Below, piece after piece: positions 1 to 7,562 of a stretch of DNA of 37,332 bases; the first letter of the stretch is position 1, and every line of letters begins with the position of its first letter. The stretch is from Saprospirales bacterium (GTDB lineage: Bacteria > Bacteroidota > Bacteroidia > Chitinophagales > Saprospiraceae): contig REEI01000042.1 of assembly GCA_007695145.1 (NCBI GenBank), positions 1-37,332 of the forward strand. Reading direction: 5' to 3'. The notes beneath the pieces were generated by a model. The model searched no databases, was not told the DNA's origin, and saw nothing but the letters and a program-made list of their open reading frames with translations. Made by a program: the position numbers and the translations under genes.

Positions 1-142
1 GCCTGATTTCTTCAGTTTCACACCACTCCTGGAATACACCAGCATTGACCGTACAATTCTGGGCATTCAACTGAGATGTGCCAAGGGCGAACCCAATTGT
101 AGCAACCGCTCCGATTAAAAATGTAGTAAAATTTCTCAACAT
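1..142 (-). CDS. N-terminus of an exported protein (partial, runs off left edge)
   Basis: Forty-seven codons are visible from an ATG at 142 reading leftward without a stop. The product starts MLRNFTTFLIGAVATIGFAL and continues to a likely signal peptidase I site after LNA, about residue 27. The mature part opens QNCTVNAGVFQEWC, with cysteines near residues 30 and 41. A basic start, a hydrophobic core and an Ala-Gln-Asn mature end are typical of Bacteroidota Sec signal peptides. The NCTVNAG stretch resembles the opening of PKD/Ig-like repeats in large gliding or adhesin-type proteins, but that is only a resemblance. The remainder lies outside the window, so function cannot be assigned. The signal peptide is seen directly; any role is unknown. 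Confidence 0.75.
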   Translation of the reverse strand, partial: MLRNFTTFLIGAVATIGFALGTSQLNAQNCTVNAGVFQEWCETEEIR

Positions 143-604
143 ACTGAAATCCTTTAAGTTATATTATTAGGACAATTTTGTTCCTTATTCCTTTAATAGT
201 TTATTATCCACAATGCCATTTCTCCTTTATTTCCTTGGTTAAAAATTTCAACCTTCAATATTCAATTTTTTCGCTGTGAAAATGATCAGCGTGCTTAAGT
301 GCAATATACTTCACATATTCCCATAAAGACATTTGTTCACCCAAGCGAATTCAACCCGATTAAGGTCTCGATAATTGGAAATGGTTAATAACCAGGGGAA
401 AATTGAGTAGGTTATCAAAAAGTTAATGCAAATATATTGCCACTTTTCAGATTATGATAAAATCACTCAAACTAAATAATAAGTTGGTAAAATATATAAA
501 TTTATCAATATCTATTTCATTGTTTTAAAAGAATTTATGAAATATACTCCAAATATGATATAATCAAAAAAAAGAAAAAATATAAGCAAAAGGTTGATAG
601 ACAT

Positions 605-640
605 CACCTAAAAAATTGGAACTCTCGCCAATTTTTGGTG
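605..640. repeat. Inverted repeat / hairpin in long intergenic region
   Basis: The arms at 605-619 and 628-640 pair over about 13 positions (CACC, an A/T run and TTGG against CCAA, a T/A run and GGTG) with one bulge and an 8-nt loop. No T-tract follows directly on either strand, so it is not a standard intrinsic terminator. Confidence 0.5.
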
Positions 641-1109
641 AGCTTAGAATTATTTTAGCAGATTTAACTTAATAAACCATCTAGCTACCATAGTCCATGG
701 AACATTGCTTTTCAGGTAAATTATTTACAATCACAAAGGTAATACTTGAATATCCTGTCCTTTGTCAAATAATGCGCCAAAATACTCTACAATACTGCCA
801 ATTCAATTTCGTGGAGAATCTACTATATTACTGAATTTCATTTGTTTATACATTAGTACTACCAAAAAATGGCCACATAAGAAAACCTGAGCAACAGGAA
901 TTCTGATGCCTAACAACAAATATACTCATCCAAAAACAAGATTTATTCCCTTGGTGAAAATTTCTTCAATCTTGGGTACTAAATTTTGTTCTTCTGCAAA
1001 GTAACTAACTTAGTTCAACACAAATTCTTTACTATTTCTTGACATTTATGCAGGTAGAACACAATTGTCAAAATTAAGGATACTTGAAACATCATTGCTT
1101 TATCCATTT

Positions 1110-1142
1110 TTTGAACTAAACTCGACAATTTTTTTACCTTTG
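1110..1142 (+). promoter_or_regulatory. Bacteroidota-type promoter for the propeller/HTH regulator
   Basis: TTTG at 1110-1113, a 21-nt spacer and TACCTTTG at 1135-1142 match the Bacteroidota -33/-7 pattern (TTTG, then TAnnTTTG). It implies transcription start near 1149 and a leader of about 120 nt before the ATG at 1268. Confidence 0.55.
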
Positions 1143-1267
1143 TAAAACTAATTAGGTTCCTAAATAACTCTTAACATATGGGGATTAATTAATTCCTATA
1201 ATTTGTCAGGCATTAATTGAAATCGAGTTTGACCGGATAGGAACACTTGATGCTACTTTAAAAAATT

Positions 1268-2449
1268 ATGGATTTGGCAATAAGCTGCACTAAACAAGCA
1301 AAACCTTTTCAGGTTTTTTCAATATTGATTCCTTGCCTATTTGGCATATGTTTCTATGGCGATCTAGTAGCTCAGATAAATGTCAAGCTTGATCAATCGT
1401 TTGAAGTCGGAGATACCATAGTGGAGATATACAAAGTAGTACTCGAGGCCGAAATGGGAAATACGACAATTAGGACACTTCATCATTACAGTGATGGTTC
1501 AATATATCTTCTCTCACGCTCCGGCTTATTCCACTGGAGGTCTGACAGCGCTTATTTAGTACAGCAATCATCCAGGCTAAACACTCAGGATATAAATTAC
1601 TCTGCAGAAGATCGGGAGGGAAGGATTTGGTTTTACTCTGAATGGTTCAAAATGAACGCACCCATAACTAATCTTATTAGCTATAAACCTAATTCAGATG
1701 AGCCATTTAAAAATCCTTTACTAAGCATCCTGGATAAAGGCGAAGCCATAACAAAACTCGCTGAACTAAACACAAATGTAATTGCTTTTCAAACCAATAG
1801 AAATCGTCTATTAATTTATGAAAAGTCCGATACTTACCGGCTTATTCCTATTGATGATGGTTTCCAACTCCTTGGCAGCTCGGGAAAACAGTTGATTTTT
1901 GGCAGGTCTTCAGATCAATCCATAAAGATTAGTTTATTAAACTTTAAAACAGGAGTGTGGGAGCATCTGCCGACAATCAAAGAAAACTGGCGCATTGATC
2001 ACTGTACCATCCAAAATGGAGGACTAATTTGTGTCGGTGTAAGACCAAGCTTTAACATATCAATTTTTGACAGAGAGAACAGGACATGGAACTACCAAGA
2101 AGCCCCGGCTGACCTCTTCCACTATTTTTATTCCTGTGGTACCATCCAAATTCAAAATCTTGAAGTACAGGATTTCTTCACGCTTGATATGGCCGGGCTG
2201 AAGAAATCTAGAATAAAAAATTCCATAAATTCTGCACTTCAGCACCCCTACCCAAAGTTTTATTATTTCTACAGGGGACAAAATTGGGTGCTGGTAAAAG
2301 GTAGCTTGTATTTAATAAGGATTAGAAGGAACAAAGACTTTTTGACCGCTTTAAACGATTTGCCTAATCATCGAATTTCAACAAGAGGTTTATTTCTGCG
2401 AGACAATCAAACCATTTTAGCTGGACTTATGCAGGACTTTTTGAAATAG
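1268..2449 (+). CDS. Propeller/HTH membrane regulator, N-terminal part (gene split by frameshift)
   Basis: This is the N-terminal 393 codons of what looks like a single one-component regulator. It has a signal/anchor region with a hydrophobic core at about residues 17-35, then beta-strand-rich sequence of the two-component-regulator propeller type, with several short repeats carrying I-W and G-L motifs. The frame ends at 2449 shortly after the blade motif TILAG. The same blade continues in the -1 frame as TYAGLFEID from 2425, so one base appears to be missing near 2423-2425. Rejoined with the next entry, the protein would be about 1017 residues. As it stands, this half would be a periplasmic or anchored propeller without TM segment or DNA-binding domain. 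Start: first ATG, about 120 nt after a good promoter. The split is seen directly; whether it is mutation or sequencing error is unresolved. Confidence 0.75.
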   Translation: MDLAISCTKQAKPFQVFSILIPCLFGICFYGDLVAQINVKLDQSFEVGDTIVEIYKVVLEAEMGNTTIRTLHHYSDGSIYLLSRSGLFHWRSDSAYLVQQSSRLNTQDINYSAEDREGRIWFYSEWFKMNAPITNLISYKPNSDEPFKNPLLSILDKGEAITKLAELNTNVIAFQTNRNRLLIYEKSDTYRLIPIDDGFQLLGSSGKQLIFGRSSDQSIKISLLNFKTGVWEHLPTIKENWRIDHCTIQNGGLICVGVRPSFNISIFDRENRTWNYQEAPADLFHYFYSCGTIQIQNLEVQDFFTLDMAGLKKSRIKNSINSALQHPYPKFYYFYRGQNWVLVKGSLYLIRIRRNKDFLTALNDLPNHRISTRGLFLRDNQTILAGLMQDFLK

Positions 2450-2490
2450 ATTTATCGCACAAGAATGAAGGGACTTTATTCTGGAGAAAC

Positions 2491-4320
2491 ATGACAGACG
2501 AAATAGATTGTCACCTTTCTTTTGTTCAGGGATTTAAAAAAAGTCAATATCGAGATTCTACCATCATCATTTACAGTTATGATTTTTATTTCTATAATTA
2601 TTCCTCCGGAAAATGTGAATTATTTCACCTAAAAGAATTTGGAGTTGGCGATATTTGGGACATAATAGATTTGGATTACAACAATCTGATGATAGGCTCA
2701 ACAACTGGGCTATACATATTCAACTTGTCAAATGAGGCTTTGTATCTCTTAAAATTAAGTGATGAAAAAAACATCTTTAATTTTCATGGCATATCCATTA
2801 ACAGGATAAGTAAAGGAAATACTCCCAAAACTTACTGGCTAAGTACCAAGAGGGGACTGCTTAAGATAGAAATCAAGGAGTCTGGAGGTAAAATAGAAGG
2901 AAGTATACTTCACAATTTGATCCCTAACACTTCGGTCCACGCCATCCAAAGATTAAGGGATTATAAGCTGGCTGTAACTACCACTGAAAAAGGGTTATTG
3001 ATACTGGAGAGAAAAGAACACGATTGGGAAATAGTGCAAAGGATCAATTCTGAAAACTTTCTAGTTGAAAACTCTGCACACAGTATTGAAGTAGATGAAC
3101 TGGGAAGAATTTGGCTTGGCACTGACAATGGCTTATATTTGGTCGACCTTCAATTGGGAGTTGCTCAAAGATTTGATGTCACAGACGGATTGACCCATAA
3201 TGAATTTAATAGGCTTTCGAGCTATCAATTGCCAAATGGGCACATGATATTTGGTGGCCTCAGTGGTTACAATATATTTGATCCTTTGGTATTTAAAGGG
3301 CCCAAGTCTGAATTTTCTGTAGGAATTCATTCTATTAAGCTTCATCCCCATAAATTACTGGCAGAGTGGGATCGAATTAAACCGAATGAGGGAATTTACT
3401 CCCTTGAGATCCCAGCTCACACTACAAAAATAACACCCCTGCCAGCAGTCCCCTTTTCAGCCTTGACGAAAAAAATATTTTATAGGTTTAGCGACATTAA
3501 CGATAGCTGGAGAGTTGCGGAGAATGGTCACATACCATTACCGGACAACCATCCACATCCTTCACTTAAAGTGGAAATTTTGTTTGAATTGACCTCAGGA
3601 GACCTTCTGCTGAGTGATTTTCCTTTAGAATTGAGCTTTGTCAAGGATAGTTTTCCTCTTAAAACACTTTTTCTGATTTTATTTGGTGTAATTGGATTAT
3701 TATATCTCATATTTGTGTTTCTACGGTTGCACAGAAAATTTTCTCTCCCGGAAACCGGGAAAGACATAGGATTTGAGGAAAGCTCTGAAAGTGAGATTTG
3801 GAAAGACCCAATTGTTAAAAAGTCAGAGGGAAGCAGTTTTCCGAAACAAAGCCCTGTTTATCCAACCGAAGAGAATCCAGCCATAATTCCAAGGATCGGT
3901 GAGGGCGATCCAAGTAAAAGTAGTTATGAACAAAGGGAACGATCTGAAAACTCGGATTCCCCTCAGGATCAATACAATGAAAGATTTTTAAGTGAGGTTC
4001 ATTCTGTTATTTCAAAAAATTTTTCTGACCATGATTTCAATGTTGCCGAAATGGCAAAGCTATTAATGCTGAGCAAAAGGCAATTATTCAGGGTGACGAA
4101 GGAAAAAGTAGGGATGACCCCGCATAATATCATCAAGAATTTTAGATTAGAAATGGCGCTTAAGTTGTTGGAAGAAAATCCGGAAATCACCATTTCTGAA
4201 TTAACCTATTCGGTTGGCATGAATAAACCCTCCTATCTTTCAAAAATTTTCAAGGAGAAGTTTGGGATGACCATCAAACAATATAAAAAGGACCTCAAAA
4301 AAAAAAATAAAAGTAACTAG
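2491..4320 (+). CDS. Propeller/HTH membrane regulator, C-terminal part with AraC-type HTH
   Basis: The frame is open from 2368; the first ATG is 2491, but that is internal to the ancestral protein. Residues 1-270 are propeller repeats ending in GLTHNEFNR and FGGLSGYNIFDP, the usual last-blade signature. Residues about 310-385 are a degenerate Y_Y_Y-type beta domain. Residues 390-412 form one transmembrane helix, followed by a polar linker (about 415-495). The end (about 505-605) is an AraC-type helix-turn-helix with LLMLSKRQLFR and GMNKPSYLSKIFKEKFGMT. No histidine kinase or receiver lies between, so the layout is that of SusR-like one-component regulators, in which a periplasmic sensor speaks directly to a cytoplasmic DNA-binding domain. 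That family often controls glycan utilisation, but no susC/susD pair is in view, so ligand and targets are unknown. Confidence 0.8.
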   Translation: MTDEIDCHLSFVQGFKKSQYRDSTIIIYSYDFYFYNYSSGKCELFHLKEFGVGDIWDIIDLDYNNLMIGSTTGLYIFNLSNEALYLLKLSDEKNIFNFHGISINRISKGNTPKTYWLSTKRGLLKIEIKESGGKIEGSILHNLIPNTSVHAIQRLRDYKLAVTTTEKGLLILERKEHDWEIVQRINSENFLVENSAHSIEVDELGRIWLGTDNGLYLVDLQLGVAQRFDVTDGLTHNEFNRLSSYQLPNGHMIFGGLSGYNIFDPLVFKGPKSEFSVGIHSIKLHPHKLLAEWDRIKPNEGIYSLEIPAHTTKITPLPAVPFSALTKKIFYRFSDINDSWRVAENGHIPLPDNHPHPSLKVEILFELTSGDLLLSDFPLELSFVKDSFPLKTLFLILFGVIGLLYLIFVFLRLHRKFSLPETGKDIGFEESSESEIWKDPIVKKSEGSSFPKQSPVYPTEENPAIIPRIGEGDPSKSSYEQRERSENSDSPQDQYNERFLSEVHSVISKNFSDHDFNVAEMAKLLMLSKRQLFRVTKEKVGMTPHNIIKNFRLEMALKLLEENPEITISELTYSVGMNKPSYLSKIFKEKFGMTIKQYKKDLKKKNKSN

Positions 4321-4344
4321 TTAATTCTAAAGCTCAAACAACTC

Positions 4345-4361
4345 AATTGTAGGTTACAATT
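4345..4361. repeat. Small perfect hairpin after the regulator gene
   Basis: AATTGTA at 4345-4351 and TACAATT at 4355-4361 form a 7-bp stem with a 3-nt loop, 25 nt after the stop codon. No T-run follows, so at best it is a weak transcript end. Confidence 0.35.
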
Positions 4362-4419
4362 CAAAAGTGTCCCAAGGTTTCATTACTGAATTATACACTC
4401 AATACCTTCAATTTATTCA

Positions 4420-5107
4420 TCAATATATTCTACTATAACCAAAGTACGAGATATTCCTTATAGCTGCCCCCCTTCGGTACCTTATTTCTTGATCTATACT
4501 TTTCAACTCCTGCTGTACCCGATCGCTCCGGCCCTGATGGAACAGCCTGGCTAACTTTATTTCCTTCCAACCCTCATCACGGGTCATAACCATTGTGCCA
4601 TCCAACATCACATAATACACATCATCTTGCTTTTTGGTAGGTGGCTATTTGAGCATGTTCGATTTGGTCAGCCTGAATAATTGGGTCTATTTGTTCCCCA
4701 TAAAACTCACTGATACGCTGAAATTGTTTAGCCGGTACATCAATCCATACCCAAAAATCTCATTTAAAACTTTGAGGCACTCTCAAAGACAGAGTGCTGA
4801 CTTAACATGCAAATCATTGACTGCATGAAAACCGTAACCTAAAAAGTACTCCCGGGATAAAAAATATCCTTTTTACTTAATTCAACCTACCCAAAAATGG
4901 TTAGGACTTTTTTCTTGCGTTCAGATCACGAGGTACTTTCCTCTTGCCTTCCGAAAGCAAGACCTTTCCAAAGTTTAGATTCCTATCAAGTAAGCATCGC
5001 TCATACTCAATAGGGTCTTGAATCAAATCTTTTTCGTCAAGCCATTCATTGACATCCTGTTCTACTGTTTTTAAGATGGACCTTACAATTAATTGCTTAT
5101 CATTCCT
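4420..5107 (-). pseudogene. Decayed transposase (remnant insertion sequence)
   Basis: Reading leftward, pieces of one transposase appear in changing frames. 5107-4901 encodes a hydrophilic N-terminal region (VEQDVNEWLDEKDLIQDP ... KVPRDLNARKK) and then a stop. The next piece reads KVLTIFG, stop, VELSKKD, as in the 'T-x-FG-x-V' segment of many transposases. Near 4833-4640 come KVLNEIFGYG and VPAKQFQRISEFYGEQID. The last piece, 4620-4420, reads YYVMLDGTMVMTRDEGWKE followed by IKLARLF, a DG...R...WKE-x-K block found around a catalytic Asp. At least two stops and two frameshifts separate them, so the gene is dead. The architecture resembles ISKra4 or UPF0236/ISLre2-like transposases, but I cannot fix the family. 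Terminal inverted repeats were not found. It lies alone in a spacer after the regulator gene. Confidence 0.7.
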
Positions 5108-5601
5108 TTAAGCATTTTGGTTTCTGCAAATATTTAACTTTTCCTGCATTTTGCCAAACATCCTCCTTCAGAGCACACTCTACAGTAGACACACTTGCGC
5201 TCAACAATGCTTCCTTGTCACCGGGGCGCATGCAGGATTACTACTTTAAAAATTTATAGTATCGATAGTATAAAAAAAGGGAATCCCCCCAGTTCAAGGA
5301 GAACTCCCCTAGCCTAATTCACACAAACTTACAAATGCGTGAAATCTTAATGTTCCGTCGGTTATCTCAAAATCGATTTTAAGCAATTAAATAACAAAGG
5401 TAGGTTCCAATTTAATGACAAATGCCTAAAACAGCGCCAAATAATTCCCATTCAATGCCAAAGGTGGCCTGTAAAATTGCCAAAAATCAAGCCAGGCATT
5501 TCTTCATAGATTTATACAAAGATCTTCACCCCAAAACTAACAATTTGGATTTCTAGTAGCTGGGGTGAAGTTACTTTAATGGTGGGTAAAAAGGTGACTA
5601 A
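5108..5601. other. Intergenic spacer beyond the transposase remnant
   Basis: No supported gene. A short palindrome, AGTTC-AAGGA-GAACT, lies near 5300 next to C- and G-rich runs. It could belong to an end of the decayed insertion sequence, but no matching end was seen on the other side. Confidence 0.4.
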
Positions 5602-6366
5602 CTACTCTCGCCTCCCAATATCCGTTGCCCCAAATTTGAACTGAAAACCGAAGGAGGCAAAATGTATGAGAGCAAAATTAAACACTTCCTCTACATCTGC
5701 ACCACCCTCCAGCATTCGGTATCCGGCCTTAAAGTAGAAGTCATCGGCCATTCTGACACGAACCCCTCCGTAAAGGTCAAAGGCCCTTCCCTGACTGGCT
5801 GTTAAACCATCCCCTTCAAAAACCAAACCCCAATTTCCAAAATTGTAATTCAGATAAAGGTGAATCAATGGGACAAAACCCAGATCATCCTTTCTCGCCG
5901 TGCGCTCCATTGCACCTAATCTAACAGTGGCATCTCTCAATTTTGCAGTGGCGCCAAGAGCCAGGGTAAACCGTTCTGAATGAACGAGGTCTCTCCGATA
6001 GGTCAACCGGTAACTGTTGAACTTGTAGAATCCGATGATCAGGTTTTCTGACTCGGAAAACTCTACCCCCTGAAAATTGATTGCAAATGGGGGCGGGCCG
6101 TCGTAATCCAAAGCCAAAAGTGCCACAAGGCCGAGAACATGGTTCTTCTTCCCAAAGGTGTAAGCAGGGCGAAACCTAAAGGGAAATGGGGCACTGGTTC
6201 TACTGAAATCACGTGTGAAGTCAAAAAAGGTTCCCGTCTCGTTGGGTATCCTCACCTCATTATAGGATTCGAAAGCAAGTCCCGTTTCCAATTCCATGCT
6301 CCATTGGGCTGATACTCCTGAGGAAAAAAAGGATATCATCATGATTACAAGAAGACCTCTGTACAT
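5602..6366 (-). CDS. Outer-membrane beta-barrel protein, uncharacterised
   Basis: The 254-residue product has a clear signal peptide (MYRGLLVIMMISFFSSGVSA, then QWSM). The mature part is made of alternating strands rich in aromatic and glycine residues, for example HVLGLVALLALDY, SYRLTYRRDL, FTLALGATAKLRDATVRLG, IHLYLNYNFGNWGLVFEGDG and DLYGGVRVRMADDFYFKAGY. It ends with a strand of the form ASFGFQFKFG. This pattern indicates a small outer-membrane barrel of about ten strands. No enzyme motif or partner gene is visible. It is transcribed away from purQ, and the 140-bp spacer carries a TATATTTG element on each strand, so each gene likely has its own promoter. Start: ATG at 6366, directly at the signal peptide. 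The barrel call is firm; the role is unknown. Confidence 0.8.
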   Translation of the reverse strand: MYRGLLVIMMISFFSSGVSAQWSMELETGLAFESYNEVRIPNETGTFFDFTRDFSRTSAPFPFRFRPAYTFGKKNHVLGLVALLALDYDGPPPFAINFQGVEFSESENLIIGFYKFNSYRLTYRRDLVHSERFTLALGATAKLRDATVRLGAMERTARKDDLGFVPLIHLYLNYNFGNWGLVFEGDGLTASQGRAFDLYGGVRVRMADDFYFKAGYRMLEGGADVEEVFNFALIHFASFGFQFKFGATDIGRRE

Positions 6367-6416
6367 TCAGAAATTTTTATCGATAACGAATTTTTCTCTT
6401 CTCTGGTTTTTCCCTG

Positions 6417-6424
6417 CAAATATA
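6417..6424 (-). promoter_or_regulatory. -7 element for the beta-barrel gene
   Basis: On the minus strand this reads TATATTTG, an exact TAnnTTTG match about 50 nt before the ATG at 6366. No clear -33 TTTG was seen. It faces away from the purQ element at 6463-6470. Confidence 0.45.
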
Positions 6425-6462
6425 GTGTGATAAAAGTTAGGCGTCTTCTCCATGCAAAAGCT

Positions 6463-6470
6463 TATATTTG
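6463..6470 (+). promoter_or_regulatory. -7 element for purQ
   Basis: TATATTTG is an exact TAnnTTTG match about 37 nt before the ATG at 6507. The -33 region is weak (TTAG at 6437-6440). No purine riboswitch or PurR-like operator was recognised in the short leader. Confidence 0.45.
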
Positions 6471-6506
6471 TGCCTCTTTCGTGAAAATTCGTAAACTATA
6501 GTGCAA

Positions 6507-7211
6507 ATGAAGGCTGGTGTAGTTGTTTTCCCGGGTTCTAATTGCGATGACGATATGATACATGTCATCGGAGAGGTACTGGGTTTTGAAGTTCAAAAAA
6601 TATGGCATAAAGAATCGGTTCCTGATAACTTTGAGCCACAAGATTGCGTGATTCTACCCGGAGGTTTCTCTTATGGCGACTATCTGCGCTCAGGTGCCAT
6701 CGCTCGTTTTTCGCCCGTGATGAAATCGGTCGTAGCCCACGCTGAACGCGGAGGCTTTGTTTTTGGAATTTGCAATGGTTTTCAGGTGCTCTGTGAAGCA
6801 GGCCTCCTTCCCGGTGTGCTTCTGAGAAATAAAAACCAGCTTTTTGTCCACAAAAACATTCACCTAAAAGTCTGCAATAACACCAGCCCCTGGACCAGTG
6901 GACTCGATAGACAAAAAGTACTGAAAATGCCCGTAGCCCATGCAGATGGCCGATACTTCATAGATGAAAAAGGTCTTGAACAACTGGAGGAAAATCATCA
7001 GATATTGCTCAGATATTGCGACCAAAACGGAGAACTTACTGATGAAGCCAACTTCAACGGTTCCGTTTCCTCCATTGCAGGAATTTCCAATCTGAAGCAC
7101 AATGTATTTGGGATGATGCCACATCCTGAACGTGCTGCTGAACCTATTTTGGGCAATGAAGATGGAAAAAAACTGCTTGAAGCCTTTTTTAGAGATGAAA
7201 TTCTTGCTTAA
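6507..7211 (+). CDS. purQ: Phosphoribosylformylglycinamidine synthase subunit PurQ
   Basis: This is the glutaminase subunit of FGAM synthase. It hydrolyses glutamine and passes ammonia to PurL, which converts FGAR to FGAM in de novo purine synthesis in the cytoplasm. The protein opens KAGVVVFPGSNCDDD, the family's hallmark start, followed by LPGGFSYGDYLRSGA. The class I amidotransferase triad is visible: Cys89 in FGICNGFQVLC, and His206 and Glu208 in MMPHPERA. The length, 234 residues, is normal for the small separate PurQ of the PurQLS type. I chose ATG 6507 rather than the in-frame GTG at 6501 because it gives the conserved N-terminus. purL and purS are not in the window, so the complex is encoded at scattered sites. 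High confidence. Confidence 0.96.
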   Translation: MKAGVVVFPGSNCDDDMIHVIGEVLGFEVQKIWHKESVPDNFEPQDCVILPGGFSYGDYLRSGAIARFSPVMKSVVAHAERGGFVFGICNGFQVLCEAGLLPGVLLRNKNQLFVHKNIHLKVCNNTSPWTSGLDRQKVLKMPVAHADGRYFIDEKGLEQLEENHQILLRYCDQNGELTDEANFNGSVSSIAGISNLKHNVFGMMPHPERAAEPILGNEDGKKLLEAFFRDEILA

Positions 7212-7562
7212 GCTTGGTTTATCCGTTGGTGGCTAATTCATCAGTTAAAGTGGAAAGATGAAATCATAACTCGATTGTTGTTACAACCTTTTAAATTGCC
7301 AAAATTTAAACATCTTAACTAGTTAATATCCAATGTATTATCCGATAATGGAGACAAAATACTCAAATTGCTCATTTTCTGTTGTATTGATTCAAGGGCT
7401 ACAGCTTTGAAGATGATTTTTGAATGGGTATAAGCAGGCCATTAACAGGCTCAGCGATCGGCCCGGTTAAGATTGTCCTAATTTATTGGTATCTGCTCCA
7501 AGAAATGAATATTTTTGTAATGAATCAGCTTTCGTGACGTTATTAATTAACTTTTGAAAAAA
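7212..7562. other. Intergenic region purQ-dsbD
   Basis: No gene supported. It holds the dsbD promoter at 7486-7517. No hairpin with T-tract was found behind purQ. Confidence 0.5.
7486..7517 (+). promoter_or_regulatory. Bacteroidota-type promoter for dsbD
   Basis: TTG at 7486-7488, 21 nt, then TATTTTTG at 7510-7517, an exact TAnnTTTG match. Predicted start near 7524 leaves a leader of about 40 nt before the ATG at 7563. Confidence 0.55.

Larger units (their letters stand above)
143..1267. other. 1.1 kb AT-rich intergenic region between divergent genes
   Basis: No convincing reading frame is present on either strand. It contains a strong hairpin at 605-640 and a good Bacteroidota-type promoter at 1110-1142 for the downstream regulator. 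The rest is AT-rich sequence with nothing recognised. The length is unusual compared with most other spacers here. Confidence 0.6.

Noticed and set aside
2415-2430. Programmed -1 ribosomal frameshift in the propeller regulator
   Set aside because: No X-XXY-YYZ slippery heptamer is present at the point where the frames join.
4634-4828. 64-codon plus-strand frame
   Set aside because: It is antisense to the transposase remnant and has no features of its own.
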